A stretch of DNA of 15,182 nt from Thermoleophilia bacterium UBA5186. Lineage in GTDB: Bacteria > Actinomycetota > Thermoleophilia > Gaiellales > Gaiellaceae. The notes beneath the pieces are model-generated. The model was given only the letters and a program-made list of their open reading frames with translations, had not been told where the DNA came from and did no database searches. This document shows, piece after piece, positions 1-6,430 of this stretch. Position 1 is the first letter of the stretch. Every line of letters begins with the position of its first letter. The DNA is taken from contig DHWI01000206.1 in assembly GCA_002413095.1 (NCBI GenBank), forward strand, positions 16,424-31,605. Direction: 5' to 3'. Both the position numbers and the translations under genes were made by a program.

Positions 1-512
1 ATGTGCAGGCCGGTCGCGCCCGACGTCTTCGGAAACGAGACGAGCCCGAGCTCGTCCATCACCTCGCGCACGACGAGGGCGATCTCGCGGACGAACGGCC
101 ACTGACCGTCCGTCGTCGGGTCGAGGTCGATCAGCAGATAGTCAGGCCGCTCGATGTCCGGAAGCCGCGAGTGCCACGTGTGCAGCTCGATGCAGCCCAG
201 GTTCGCGACCCAGGCCAGCGCGGCTGCGTTGTCGACGATCGCGAAGTCGGTCGAGTGCCCGCTCGGAAACTCGACGTGCACTTCGTCCACGTAGGCGGGA
301 TGACCCTTCGGGACGCGCTTCTGGTGGAAGAACTCGCCCGCGACGCCGTCCGTGAACCGCTTCATGTGGAAGGGACGGCGGCGCAGGTGCGGGAGGACGG
401 AGTCGGCGAGGCCGACGTAGTAGTCGACGAGATCGCCCTTCGTCAGCCCGCGTTCCGGGAAGAAGGGCTTCTGCGGGTTCGAGACCGTGACTTCGTGTCC
501 GCCCAGGCGCAC
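1..512 (-). CDS. ligD: LigD-type polymerase domain (NHEJ primase-polymerase), partial
   Basis: The reverse strand encodes the N-terminal part of an archaeo-eukaryotic primase-polymerase domain of the kind found in LigD, the bacterial non-homologous end-joining enzyme that fills gaps at broken DNA ends. Visible landmarks in order are VTVSNPQKPFFPE, LTKGDLVDYY, LPHLRRRPFHMKRFTDG, EFFHQKRVPKGHP, the region around LIDLDP with the two catalytic Asp of the DxD motif, and KTSGATGLH. About 170 codons are present and the gene runs off the left edge, so a fused ligase or nuclease domain, or a neighbouring ku gene, cannot be judged. The start is taken as the GTG at 512. The frame is open back to a stop about 80 nt upstream, but no other usual start codon occurs there. 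It is divergent from the GroES-like gene, with only 22 nt between the start codons. Confidence 0.85.
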   Translation of the reverse strand, partial: MRLGGHEVTVSNPQKPFFPERGLTKGDLVDYYVGLADSVLPHLRRRPFHMKRFTDGVAGEFFHQKRVPKGHPAYVDEVHVEFPSGHSTDFAIVDNAAALAWVANLGCIELHTWHSRLPDIERPDYLLIDLDPTTDGQWPFVREIALVVREVMDELGLVSFPKTSGATGLH

Positions 513-534
513 GACCGCAGTATCGTTTCCGAAC

Positions 535-825
535 GTGCTGGAGGAACCACGCCGGATCGATCTCTCGCTCGAGCCGCTCGACGACTTCATCGTGGTCGAG
601 CCCTCCGACGAGGAGACCGAGACGCGCGCCGGCCTGATCATCCCCGCGAGCGACGAGGCCGGTTGCCGGACAGGAATCGTGACCGCGGTGGGCTCGGACC
701 CCGGCGGCGTCGAGCCTGGCGACAAGGTGCTGTTTCCGAAGGACGCGGGCTTCGACGTCCGCCTCGGGGGAGCGGCGGTCAAGCTCCTGCGGCGCTCCGA
801 GCTGATCGCACGGGTGCGCGATTAG
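535..825 (+). CDS. GroES-like co-chaperonin (Cpn10 family) protein
   Basis: This 96-residue protein has the GroES fold signature: PLDDFIVVEP at the first strand, a mobile-loop-like segment ending in AGLIIPAS, then GIVTAVGS, GVEPGDKVLFPKDAG and a C-terminal strand ending in SELIARV. GroES normally caps GroEL. Here no groEL is adjacent, so this is probably a divergent paralogue rather than the housekeeping groES. The frame is open upstream to an ATG at 487, but that extension overlaps the LigD coding region and has no family resemblance, so the GTG at 535 (reading LEEPRRIDLSLEPLDDF) is preferred. The stop is 13 nt before the S51 peptidase start, so the two genes may be cotranscribed. Family assignment is fairly secure; whether it works with GroEL is unknown. 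Confidence 0.8.
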   Translation: MLEEPRRIDLSLEPLDDFIVVEPSDEETETRAGLIIPASDEAGCRTGIVTAVGSDPGGVEPGDKVLFPKDAGFDVRLGGAAVKLLRRSELIARVRD

Positions 826-838
826 CCACATCGTCGCG

Positions 839-1501
839 ATGGGCGGCGGTTGGTTCCCGGGCGACGAGGCACGCCCGCTCGCCGATTTCGTCTTCGGTCT
901 GACCGGGAAGGAGCGCCCGCGACTCCTGCTCGTGCCGACGGCAAGTGCAGAGCCGGCGCATGTGATCCTCGACTTCTACGACGAGCTGCGCGATCGCGCC
1001 GACGTCTCGCACCTGAGCTTCTTCCCATGGCCGCCGGAGGATCTGCGGGGATTCACGCTCCAGCACGACGTCATCTACGTCGGCGGCGGCAACACGGCGA
1101 ACATGCTGGCGGTCTGGCGGGTGCATGGGTTCGACCGCGTGCTGCGCGACGCGTGGGAGGCCGGCGTCGTCCTCTGCGGCGTCAGCGCCGGGATGATCTG
1201 CTGGTTCGAGGCGGGCGTCACCGACTCGTTCGGACCGCAGCTGGAAGGCCTGCGCGACGGCCTCGGCTTCCTCACCGGGAGTTCGTGCCCCCACTACGAC
1301 GGCGAGGAGCAGCGGCGCACCGTGTATCAGAAGCTCGTCGCGGACGGCTTCCCGCCCGGGATCGCCGCGGATGACCTCGTCGGGCTGCACTACGTCGGAG
1401 CGGAGCTCAGCGAAGCGGTCGCGGCGCGCAAGGGAACCGGTGCATACCGCGTCGAGCCTGGCTCCGAGACCGCGATCGAGACCCGCTACATCGGTCCCTA
1501 G
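839..1501 (+). CDS. Peptidase E-like protein (family S51)
   Basis: This 220-residue protein matches the S51 dipeptidase E family, cytoplasmic serine peptidases typified by Asp-X dipeptidases. It has the class I glutamine-amidotransferase-like core: MGGGWF at the N-terminus, RLLLVPTAS (about 28-36), YVGGGNTANML (about 80-90), the nucleophile elbow CGVSAGM with Ser116, and SCPHYDG with His152. Asp129 in VTDSFG could complete a triad. The ATG at 839 is the only usual start. The frame continues upstream a few codons to a stop, and the residues there (HIVA) resemble the usual family N-terminus, so initiation at a rare ATT or ATC upstream cannot be excluded. It lies close behind the GroES-like gene and is followed by a strong hairpin. 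Confidence 0.85.
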   Translation: MGGGWFPGDEARPLADFVFGLTGKERPRLLLVPTASAEPAHVILDFYDELRDRADVSHLSFFPWPPEDLRGFTLQHDVIYVGGGNTANMLAVWRVHGFDRVLRDAWEAGVVLCGVSAGMICWFEAGVTDSFGPQLEGLRDGLGFLTGSSCPHYDGEEQRRTVYQKLVADGFPPGIAADDLVGLHYVGAELSEAVAARKGTGAYRVEPGSETAIETRYIGP

Positions 1502-1510
1502 AAACGCGAA

Positions 1511-1530
1511 GCCCGCCTAAGGAGGCGGGC
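1511..1530. terminator. Perfect 8-bp hairpin between convergent genes
   Basis: GCCCGCCT (1511-1518), loop AAGG, and AGGCGGGC (1523-1530) form a perfect stem starting 9 nt after the peptidase stop. There is no T-run on the plus strand. On the minus strand the stem is followed by the T-rich TTCGCGTTTC, so it may terminate both the peptidase and the convergent ligase-like gene. Confidence 0.6.
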
Positions 1531-1569
1531 GCCGCACGCCGGTTTGAGGGGGGAGCCGGCACCTCTCAT

Positions 1570-1615
1570 CGTGATCGCCGCACGCATGGAGGCATGCCCC
1601 TGAAGGGTGATCACG
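1570..1615. other. Potential three-way-junction structure at the ligase-like gene 3' end
   Basis: CGTGATC (1570-1576) pairs with GATCACG (1609-1615). Inside lie GCATG/CATGC (1584-1588/1593-1597, loop GAGG) and CCC/GGG (1598-1600/1605-1607, loop TGAA). It overlaps the stop codon of the minus-strand ligase-like gene and lies upstream, in that transcript, of the 1511-1530 hairpin. It may be part of the 3' untranslated region or simply chance structure in GC-rich DNA. Confidence 0.3.
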
Positions 1616-2960
1616 CGGGGAAGCGAGGCCACTTAACGACAGGTGTCTCGAGCGGGAGGATCGGCCGGAACTTCCCGTCGCGGAGCGGGATGTCGTCGAC
1701 TTGAACGATGTCCAACTCGGCACCGGGCAAGCGTGACCGGAGGGCCGCGAGGAGCTCTTCGCGCGCTGCTTCGAGCGCGGTCCGGTCCGACGCCACCACG
1801 CGTAGCTCGAAGCTGCGGCTCGTCCGCTGGACGAGTTGCCACCGGCTGATGAAAGGATGGCCTGCAATGGCGTCCCAGACCTGCACGGTGAGCACGAGCT
1901 CCCCGCTGGGAAGCGTGACGATCTCGTCGATTCGGCCATCGACCTGCGCCAGAACGGCGGATGTCCTACCGCACGCGCACGACTCAGTCGCAGCCGTTGC
2001 CATGTCGCCGAGCCGATAGTTCAGGAGCACGGTGCCGCGATTGACCAGGTTGCTGATCACGACCTCGCCGGACGTCCCCGGCGCCACAGCCATCCCTGAA
2101 GGGTCGAGCAGGCGAACGTCGCAGAGATCTTCGTGGATGTGAAAGCCCGCGCTTTCTTCGCACAGGAAGGCAAGCTTCAGCGCCTCGACGGCGCTGTAGT
2201 TCGACAGTACTGCGAGGCCGAAGTGGTTCTTGATGAGCGACCGGCCCTCCGCGCTCATGCCGCCGCTGCCGTAGCTGACGACCTTCGGCAAATAGCGCGG
2301 CGGTTCGCGCGTGACCAGAAGCCGGAAGAACGTCTCCAGGAAAGCGGCGTAGCTCCACACGACGTCGGGCCTTTGGCGCTCAATGGCTTCGATGATCCGT
2401 TGGATCGGCTCGCCGACCGAGATCGTCGAGTACGGCAACCTGCCGGGACGCAAGGTGCGCGCGTCATAGAACGCGCGAATTCGACGGGACGTCGACCCTT
2501 CACGGGTGATCTCCAGAATCGAATAGCGTCCGCCCCCGGCGAGCGACGACTCGGCCGCGCGTTCCCGCTCTCCATAGGCGATGTTCGCGAGCAGCGACCG
2601 GTAGTCGTGGACGACCGAGACCGGCACCCCCGTCGTCCCAGTCGTACTCAGCTCGAGCGTCGGGGCCGCGCCCATGGCATCCGAGAGGAACCGTCCAGGT
2701 GTCGCATGCAGCTCTTCCTTCGACAGGAGCGGCAGCCGGGCCAGGTCGCCGGCGGAGCGGATCTCGCGCGCGTCGATTCGCTCGCGCCGGAAGAGATCGC
2801 GGTAGTGCGGCACGTGCGCCGCCGCGTGTTGCACCGTGTCGCGAACGCGCGCATCACGCTTCGCCTCGAGTCGCTCGCGCTGCAGGAACTGGACACCGCG
2901 CTGCCCCCGCAGCTGGGACGCAATTCGAACAGAGCCGGCGAGCTTGCGAACCATCGTCAC
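1611..2960 (-). CDS. Phenylacetate-CoA ligase (PaaK/CapK)-like adenylate-forming enzyme
   Basis: This 449-residue protein is an ANL-superfamily adenylating enzyme nearest to the PaaK/CapK group, which activates carboxylates as acyl-AMP, usually on the way to CoA thioesters. Motifs in order are the phosphate loop STTGTTGVP (105-113), NYSAVEA (254-260), YRLGDM with Asp319 (315-320), CxCGR (328-332) and DGRIDEIV (341-348). Two features fit CapK-like relatives better than true phenylacetate-CoA ligase: the loop has GVP where GKP is common, and the N-terminus is long and Arg-rich. The longest start is GTG at 2960; an ATG two codons in (2954) is equally plausible. No pathway genes adjoin it, so the substrate is unknown. 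Membership of the superfamily is secure. Confidence 0.85.
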   Translation of the reverse strand: MTMVRKLAGSVRIASQLRGQRGVQFLQRERLEAKRDARVRDTVQHAAAHVPHYRDLFRRERIDAREIRSAGDLARLPLLSKEELHATPGRFLSDAMGAAPTLELSTTGTTGVPVSVVHDYRSLLANIAYGERERAAESSLAGGGRYSILEITREGSTSRRIRAFYDARTLRPGRLPYSTISVGEPIQRIIEAIERQRPDVVWSYAAFLETFFRLLVTREPPRYLPKVVSYGSGGMSAEGRSLIKNHFGLAVLSNYSAVEALKLAFLCEESAGFHIHEDLCDVRLLDPSGMAVAPGTSGEVVISNLVNRGTVLLNYRLGDMATAATESCACGRTSAVLAQVDGRIDEIVTLPSGELVLTVQVWDAIAGHPFISRWQLVQRTSRSFELRVVASDRTALEAAREELLAALRSRLPGAELDIVQVDDIPLRDGKFRPILPLETPVVKWPRFPA

Positions 2961-3047
2961 GGACGTTCGAGGCTAGACGAGTTCGCTGGCCAAGACGAAG
3001 TGCCCCAGGCAGGAATGGGGCGAGACGTGGGGTACCATGCCGCGCAC

Positions 3048-3138
3048 GGAGAAGTGGCCGAGTGGCTGAAGGCGGCGCCCTGCTAAGGCGTTAAGGGGGT
3101 ACTAACCTCCTTCGAGGGTTCGAATCCCTCCTTCTCCG
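3048..3138 (+). tRNA. tRNA-Ser (anticodon GCU)
   Basis: A 91-nt class II tRNA. The acceptor GGAGAAG (3048-3054) pairs with CTTCTCC (3131-3137), followed by discriminator G3138. The anticodon stem GCGCC/GGCGT encloses loop CTGCTAA, with anticodon GCT at 3082-3084. There is a long variable arm and a T arm with GGTTCGAATCC. CCA is not encoded. Because the long variable arm and the anticodon agree on serine, the identity is firm. Confidence 0.95.
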
Positions 3139-3151
3139 CCTTCGGCGTCGC

Positions 3152-3190
3152 GGGTGAACCCCTGGTTCCCCCGCGGGCCCCCTCCTTTAG
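3152..3190 (+). terminator. Hairpin with CCTCCTTT tail behind tRNA-Ser(GCU)
   Basis: Thirteen nt after the tRNA, GGGTGAACC folds on GGTTCCCCC around a CCT loop with a single mismatch (3152-3172). A CCCCCTCCTTT tail follows. The same 17-nt core and tail recur behind the minus-strand tRNA-Ser(GGA) in the same orientation relative to its tRNA, so this is probably a shared terminator or processing signal. Confidence 0.55.
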
Positions 3191-3304
3191 AACGTTTTGT
3201 TCGCCGCACCCGCTTGCGGCGCCGGCCAAGGATTTGCGTGCTTCAGAGGGTCTTACCACGGAAACATCGGCCGGCGCCTTCACCGCCAACTCACCGCGCC
3301 GCTC

Positions 3305-3342
3305 GCAAGGAGGGGCTCAGGGGGGAACCAGGGGTTCCCCCC
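3305..3342 (-). terminator. Perfect 10-bp hairpin with CCCCTCCTT tail behind tRNA-Ser(GGA)
   Basis: On the plus strand GGGGGGAACC (3320-3329), AGG, GGTTCCCCCC (3333-3342) is a perfect 10-bp stem with a 3-nt loop. Read on the minus strand it begins 8 nt after the end of tRNA-Ser(GGA) and is followed by CCCCTCCTT. It therefore forms an inverted repeat with the signal at 3152-3190. The roughly 115 nt between the two signals show no gene. Confidence 0.6.
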
Positions 3343-3350
3343 TGCTAAAG

Positions 3351-3439
3351 CGGAGAGGGCGGGATTTGAACCCGCGACGCACCTTGCAGCACGTACGCGA
3401 TTTCCAGTCGCGCTCCTTAGACCGCTCGGACACCTCTCC
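3351..3439 (-). tRNA. tRNA-Ser (anticodon GGA)
   Basis: An 89-nt class II tRNA on the minus strand. The acceptor GGAGAGG (3439-3433) pairs with CCTCTCC (3358-3352), and the discriminator G is the complement of 3351. The anticodon stem CGCGA/TCGCG encloses loop CTGGAAA, with anticodon GGA at 3405-3403. A long variable arm and a GGTTCAAATCC T arm are present. CCA is not encoded. Its 5' end faces that of tRNA-Ser(CGA) across 37 bp. Confidence 0.95.
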
Positions 3440-3476
3440 AAGCGCGCGAACACTAGCCGCTACTCTGTGCGACCTC
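3440..3476. promoter_or_regulatory. 37-bp gap between divergent tRNA-Ser genes
   Basis: Only 37 bp separate the 5' ends of tRNA-Ser(GGA) and tRNA-Ser(CGA). If both are transcribed from adjacent promoters, the two sets of elements must overlap and each -35 must lie in or near the opposite tRNA. TACTCT at 3461-3466 is a possible plus-strand -10. No convincing pair of elements was found by eye. Confidence 0.35.
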
Positions 3477-3565
3477 GGAGGGGTGGCAGAGCGGTCGAAT
3501 GCGGCGGTCTCGAAAACCGTTACGGGCCGTTAGGTCCGTCGAGGGTTCAAATCCCTCCCCCTCCG
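3477..3565 (+). tRNA. tRNA-Ser (anticodon CGA)
   Basis: An 89-nt class II tRNA. The acceptor GGAGGGG (3477-3483) pairs with CCCCTCC (3558-3564), with discriminator G3565. The anticodon stem GCGGT/ACCGT encloses loop CTCGAAA, with anticodon CGA at 3511-3513. There is a long variable arm, and the T arm is GAGGG-TTCAAAT-CCCTC. CCA is not encoded. It borders the lower-GC accessory stretch on its 3' side. Confidence 0.95.
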
Positions 3566-3582
3566 CTTTCACTGATTTCCAG

Positions 3583-3600
3583 GGGTTTGCGAGCAAATCC
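3583..3600 (+). terminator. Possible hairpin behind tRNA-Ser(CGA)
   Basis: GGGTTTGC (3583-3590) can pair with GCAAATCC (3593-3600), including one G-T pair, 17 nt after the tRNA. No T-run follows, and the sequence differs from the hairpins behind the other two serine tRNAs. The remaining roughly 130 nt to the patatin stop show no supportable gene. Confidence 0.3.
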
Positions 3601-3733
3601 AAATCGACGTTTGAACTCTCCGAGCCCAGCTGAGCAGCCCGTTGTGCTCGTACGGGAAGAAGCGATGACGCGAAGAGGAAGTGCGGTCCGTCAGAAACGA
3701 GGGTTCGACTGTCCGCGAAACCACTGGCTTGAA

Positions 3734-4855
3734 TTACCGCAAGGCGCGCCAGTGCGGAAGCTCGTCGGGCAGAAGGCCTCGGTGAAAACGGGACAGAGTC
3801 GCCCCCGCTAGCCACCAGCCTCGGTACGTGAGAGCATTGCAATTCGCCCACGAGAACTTGGCGAACGAAGTCTTCAGGTTAGCTAGGCGGTCGATCTCCG
3901 TCTCATCAGCATAGGGTCGATCCGCCTGCCACTCGCGGGTCGGCTTTGTTGTTGTTGCCAGGCTGAAGAAAACACCACGACGTGCGAAGTCGGGCATCAA
4001 GCTTTGGTGCTTGGCCGCGTACTCATACGCTTTGAAGCGCTCCACAATGATCTTTGAGCGCAGGGTGGTGGATTGTCGGTAGAGGAGAGCATTGACTCGC
4101 GTGAGGTTCCCGACGACAGCGATGCCACCGGCGAAGCCGGTGTGAAATAAGCCGCCGGCGTTGAGCGCAATAAGACAAGTGGGGGGCTTGAGATTGCCCA
4201 CAGCCTCTAAGCCGAGGTTGTCGTAAGCGCCCCCATCAACCAGTGGCGGGTCGCCGTCTTCGCCGCAGGGAAAGTCATAGCCGCCTAGAAAGAGCGGAGA
4301 GAAGGCGCCCGGGAACGCAGCCGAAGCGGCAACGGCATCGGCGAGGCGCAGCGCCTTGCCACTCCGCGAGGTCGTCTTCGCGTAGCCGATAACGTAGTCG
4401 CCGACGCGCTCTGGCTCGAAAGTGAAACGAACGCCGGTCGAGAGATTGGCGGCATTGAAGATGAAGCAACACTCGGTCGACAACTGGCCGAGCTTGCATC
4501 CGCGAAAGAAGCGACGTTCGAGCATGTCGGCCAAGAGCTCGGTGCGAGTCTCTCCCAAGGCGAGACGCCCCGCGTGGCGCACGAGCCTCAGCTGGAACGA
4601 ACGATGGCTGATCTCGCGGATCAGGGGGAGGATGACGAACTTGTCGACAGCAGCCGGCGCAAAGGCCGCCCTCTCAAGCTCTCTGTAGGCGGCGGCGAAC
4701 AGACCATGCGTGATCGAGCCGCCGGAGACCGACGAGACGTAGCGCACCCGAGAGAGAAGATCGGCGTCTGCAGCAAAACGTAGGACGCCAGCCGCAGCTA
4801 GGCTCGCTCTAAAGCCTCCTCCCGAGAACGCCAACGCAAAGGCCGGTTCGGACAT
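3734..4855 (-). CDS. Patatin-like phospholipase
   Basis: A 373-residue patatin-family acyl hydrolase, which cleaves acyl esters of lipids with a Ser-Asp dyad. The order is oxyanion loop SGGGFRA (11-17), nucleophile elbow SVSGGS with Ser44, AVAASAAFPGAFSP (about 174-187), then DGGAYDNLG with Asp207. The elbow has Ser where the first Gly of GxSxG is usual. The frame runs upstream to an ATG at 5077, but those 74 residues are Arg/Ser-rich and unlike the family, so the ATG at 4855 (MSEPAFALAFSGGG) is chosen. No clear ribosome site precedes it. No signal peptide or membrane span is evident, so it is probably cytoplasmic. Base composition is lower in GC than the flanking genes. Patatins occur both in lipid metabolism and as membrane-attacking effectors of anti-phage systems; no nucleotide-cyclase partner is present here. 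Confidence 0.88.
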   Translation of the reverse strand: MSEPAFALAFSGGGFRASLAAAGVLRFAADADLLSRVRYVSSVSGGSITHGLFAAAYRELERAAFAPAAVDKFVILPLIREISHRSFQLRLVRHAGRLALGETRTELLADMLERRFFRGCKLGQLSTECCFIFNAANLSTGVRFTFEPERVGDYVIGYAKTTSRSGKALRLADAVAASAAFPGAFSPLFLGGYDFPCGEDGDPPLVDGGAYDNLGLEAVGNLKPPTCLIALNAGGLFHTGFAGGIAVVGNLTRVNALLYRQSTTLRSKIIVERFKAYEYAAKHQSLMPDFARRGVFFSLATTTKPTREWQADRPYADETEIDRLANLKTSFAKFSWANCNALTYRGWWLAGATLSRFHRGLLPDELPHWRALR

Positions 4856-5075
4856 GTCCGGGGGGATACGTTCCGGCCGGGGCTTTCCACAGGGTTTTAC
4901 GAGGTGGCGGCTCGGCAGTCCGACAGAGCGCGATTCGAGCGAGGCGCTCTCGCTACCGGGAGGAGCCCCGCGAGTCCCTTTCCCACTCCGAATGGACGCG
5001 TGAATGCGACGACCGACAGTGCGAGAGCGACTGCCAAGGCGCTGGAACCGGCGTCCCCAAGCTCGGATGGGGTTC

Positions 5076-5273
5076 ATGACAGACCGCGATCGGAAGCGTC
5101 GATCACTGCATCACCGGCTCTGCGACGCCTTACTGATTCTTGAAGACCCACTGACGGTTGGCTCAACCAGCGAGCACCTCAAGCGCCTGCGACTCGGGCG
5201 CGCTCCTGGAGAGCCGCATCCCGCGTGGGCCCAGCAACTGAACGATGTCTCCAAGGTCGCGTATGCAGTCTAG
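5076..5273 (+). CDS. Possible small hypothetical protein (65 aa)
   Basis: The reading frame from the ATG at 5076 gives a 65-residue charged, mostly helical-looking product starting MTDRDRKRRSLHHRLCDALLILEDP. No family is recognised. A GGATGGGG stretch lies just upstream as a weak ribosome site, and an in-frame ATG at 5067 is an alternative. It ends 65 nt before the putative nuclease-like gene on the same strand, so the two could form one transcript. The rest of the 4856-5338 gap shows no other convincing gene. It could also be a chance frame. Confidence 0.4.
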   Translation: MTDRDRKRRSLHHRLCDALLILEDPLTVGSTSEHLKRLRLGRAPGEPHPAWAQQLNDVSKVAYAV

Positions 5274-5338
5274 TCGGCTGCACGGCCTCTCAGGGAATCA
5301 GGTCACACTTGTCGGGCGTAGACTTCTGTTGACTGGCA

Positions 5339-6322
5339 ATGCATTCGGCATCGGCTCAGATCTTCGAGCGCGTCATTCCGCGACGTGACTCTCTGATGCT
5401 CGCCTTCAGCCGGATCTTCGAGGACGCGCTTCTGGCTGCTCCCGGCTACGAGGTCCCCCAGGTCGAAGCGATATTCGAGCAGGCAGTACCAGCACTCGGG
5501 GTGCGGCTGCAAACCGAGCTGCCGCGCGGTTGGCGATGTCGTGTAAGCGGCTCCTTCGTGCATGGCGGCAGCGGCCGATACCAAGCGCAGCGCGCCGATA
5601 CCGCGGCTTCGTGTGAGATCGGGGATCTGCTCGTGGTGGTCGAGTATCGGGTTCTAGGTGGGAGCTCAGCCAGAAGCGGGCTGCTAATTCAGGCGAAACG
5701 TGGCGGCGTCTCCGCTTCGGAACCCTGGAGCGACACCTCTGGCAAGAAGCAGCGCGCGCTCTATTTCGAAAGACCGCCGTTCACATGGCAGCCAACGTGG
5801 GTCGGGCAGGAACGACAGGCCGACACACGTTCGCTCGAACCGGATCTAGCCTTCGACGATCCGTACTGGCATCTGTTGGACCACTGGCCAACGATCCTGT
5901 GGTGGTCGCGGTGGCGGGATGATCGCGGCGAAGTTCATGCCGGGGCGGTGTTCTCCGTCTTGTCGATTCCGCAGCCATTCGTCGTCCCGCCGTACCCAGG
6001 AGTGGAGCCGCGACCGCTAGCCGCCGTCTGCGCCGATCTCATGGCCCTCACGGGAGGCTTTTGGTTCAAGTCGAGAAAGGACGCTTATGACGGAGGCCGC
6101 GATCTTCAATGGAGCGCAGTGGTATGGGACCTCCTCGGCGCTTCTCGAAAGCGCGAGTGGCGTGGTCGGCCGGATCTCACAAGCGCCGCTCTTCTAGAAG
6201 ATGAAGAACCACTGGAGGCTGCCGGCGGCGGCCAGCCTCCCCTGGACGACGCGAAAATGCTCTCCGACGAACAAGACTCCGGCGTGTCAGTCGTCCGCAT
6301 CATCATTGACGGCGGCGAATGA
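5339..6322 (+). CDS. Uncharacterised protein, putative PD-(D/E)xK-like nuclease fold
   Basis: A 327-residue protein with no firmly recognised family. Residues 92-121 read CEIGDLLVVVEYR, then a short turn, then SGLLIQAKR. This is an acidic residue at the start of a hydrophobic strand (Glu93/Asp96) followed by a second strand with Gln118-x-Lys120, the spacing expected of PD-(D/E)xK restriction-like nucleases, where Gln can replace the Glu. A QRALYFERPPFTW stretch (about 138-150) follows. The C-terminal 60 residues are acidic and look disordered before a hydrophobic VSVVRIIIDGG end. The start at 5339 lacks a clear ribosome site; the ATG at 5396 (residue 20) is an alternative. It is divergent from the patatin gene and convergent with the antitoxin gene. 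The nuclease idea is inference from pattern only. Confidence 0.6.
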   Translation: MHSASAQIFERVIPRRDSLMLAFSRIFEDALLAAPGYEVPQVEAIFEQAVPALGVRLQTELPRGWRCRVSGSFVHGGSGRYQAQRADTAASCEIGDLLVVVEYRVLGGSSARSGLLIQAKRGGVSASEPWSDTSGKKQRALYFERPPFTWQPTWVGQERQADTRSLEPDLAFDDPYWHLLDHWPTILWWSRWRDDRGEVHAGAVFSVLSIPQPFVVPPYPGVEPRPLAAVCADLMALTGGFWFKSRKDAYDGGRDLQWSAVVWDLLGASRKREWRGRPDLTSAALLEDEEPLEAAGGGQPPLDDAKMLSDEQDSGVSVVRIIIDGGE

Positions 6323-6379
6323 CGGGAGCCTCTCAACTCCCCACCGCAACTCATCGGTCGAGCAGCTTTCCTAGCTCCC

Positions 6380-6419
6380 ACCATTCGCCGGTGTTCGAAC
6401 GTTGTTCCACCAGGGCCGC
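6380..6419. repeat. Dispersed 40-bp repeat, copy 1
   Basis: This copy matches 9622-9661 at 37 of 40 positions in the same orientation, centred on GTTCGAACGTTGTTCCA. It lies between the nuclease-like gene and the antitoxin gene, next to the 32-bp palindrome. The two copies bracket the toxin-antitoxin and DyP genes. Confidence 0.75.
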
Positions 6420-6430
6420 CTATCGGACAG

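Noticed and set aside
3..902. Long plus-strand frame (299 codons)
   Set aside because: It is antisense to the LigD domain and out of frame with the GroES-like gene; both of those have recognisable family motifs, this does not.
2133..3086. Long plus-strand frame opposite the ligase-like gene
   Set aside because: Arg-rich shadow with no motifs; the opposite strand carries all ANL-enzyme motifs, and the frame runs into the tRNA gene.
3566..3733. Attachment site or integrase next to tRNA-Ser(CGA)
   Set aside because: No integrase-like protein is encoded nearby, and no repeat of the tRNA 3' end was found elsewhere in the window.
3453..3851. Minus-strand frame across tRNA-Ser(CGA) with an EGEGFEPST stretch
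   Set aside because: That stretch is the translated complement of the tRNA T arm and acceptor; the frame overlaps an RNA gene.
6391..6408. SOS/LexA box in the repeats (GAAC-GTT-GTTC)
   Set aside because: The half-sites are 3 nt apart, whereas the actinobacterial/Bacillus type uses 4, and the repeat is not in front of a gene start.
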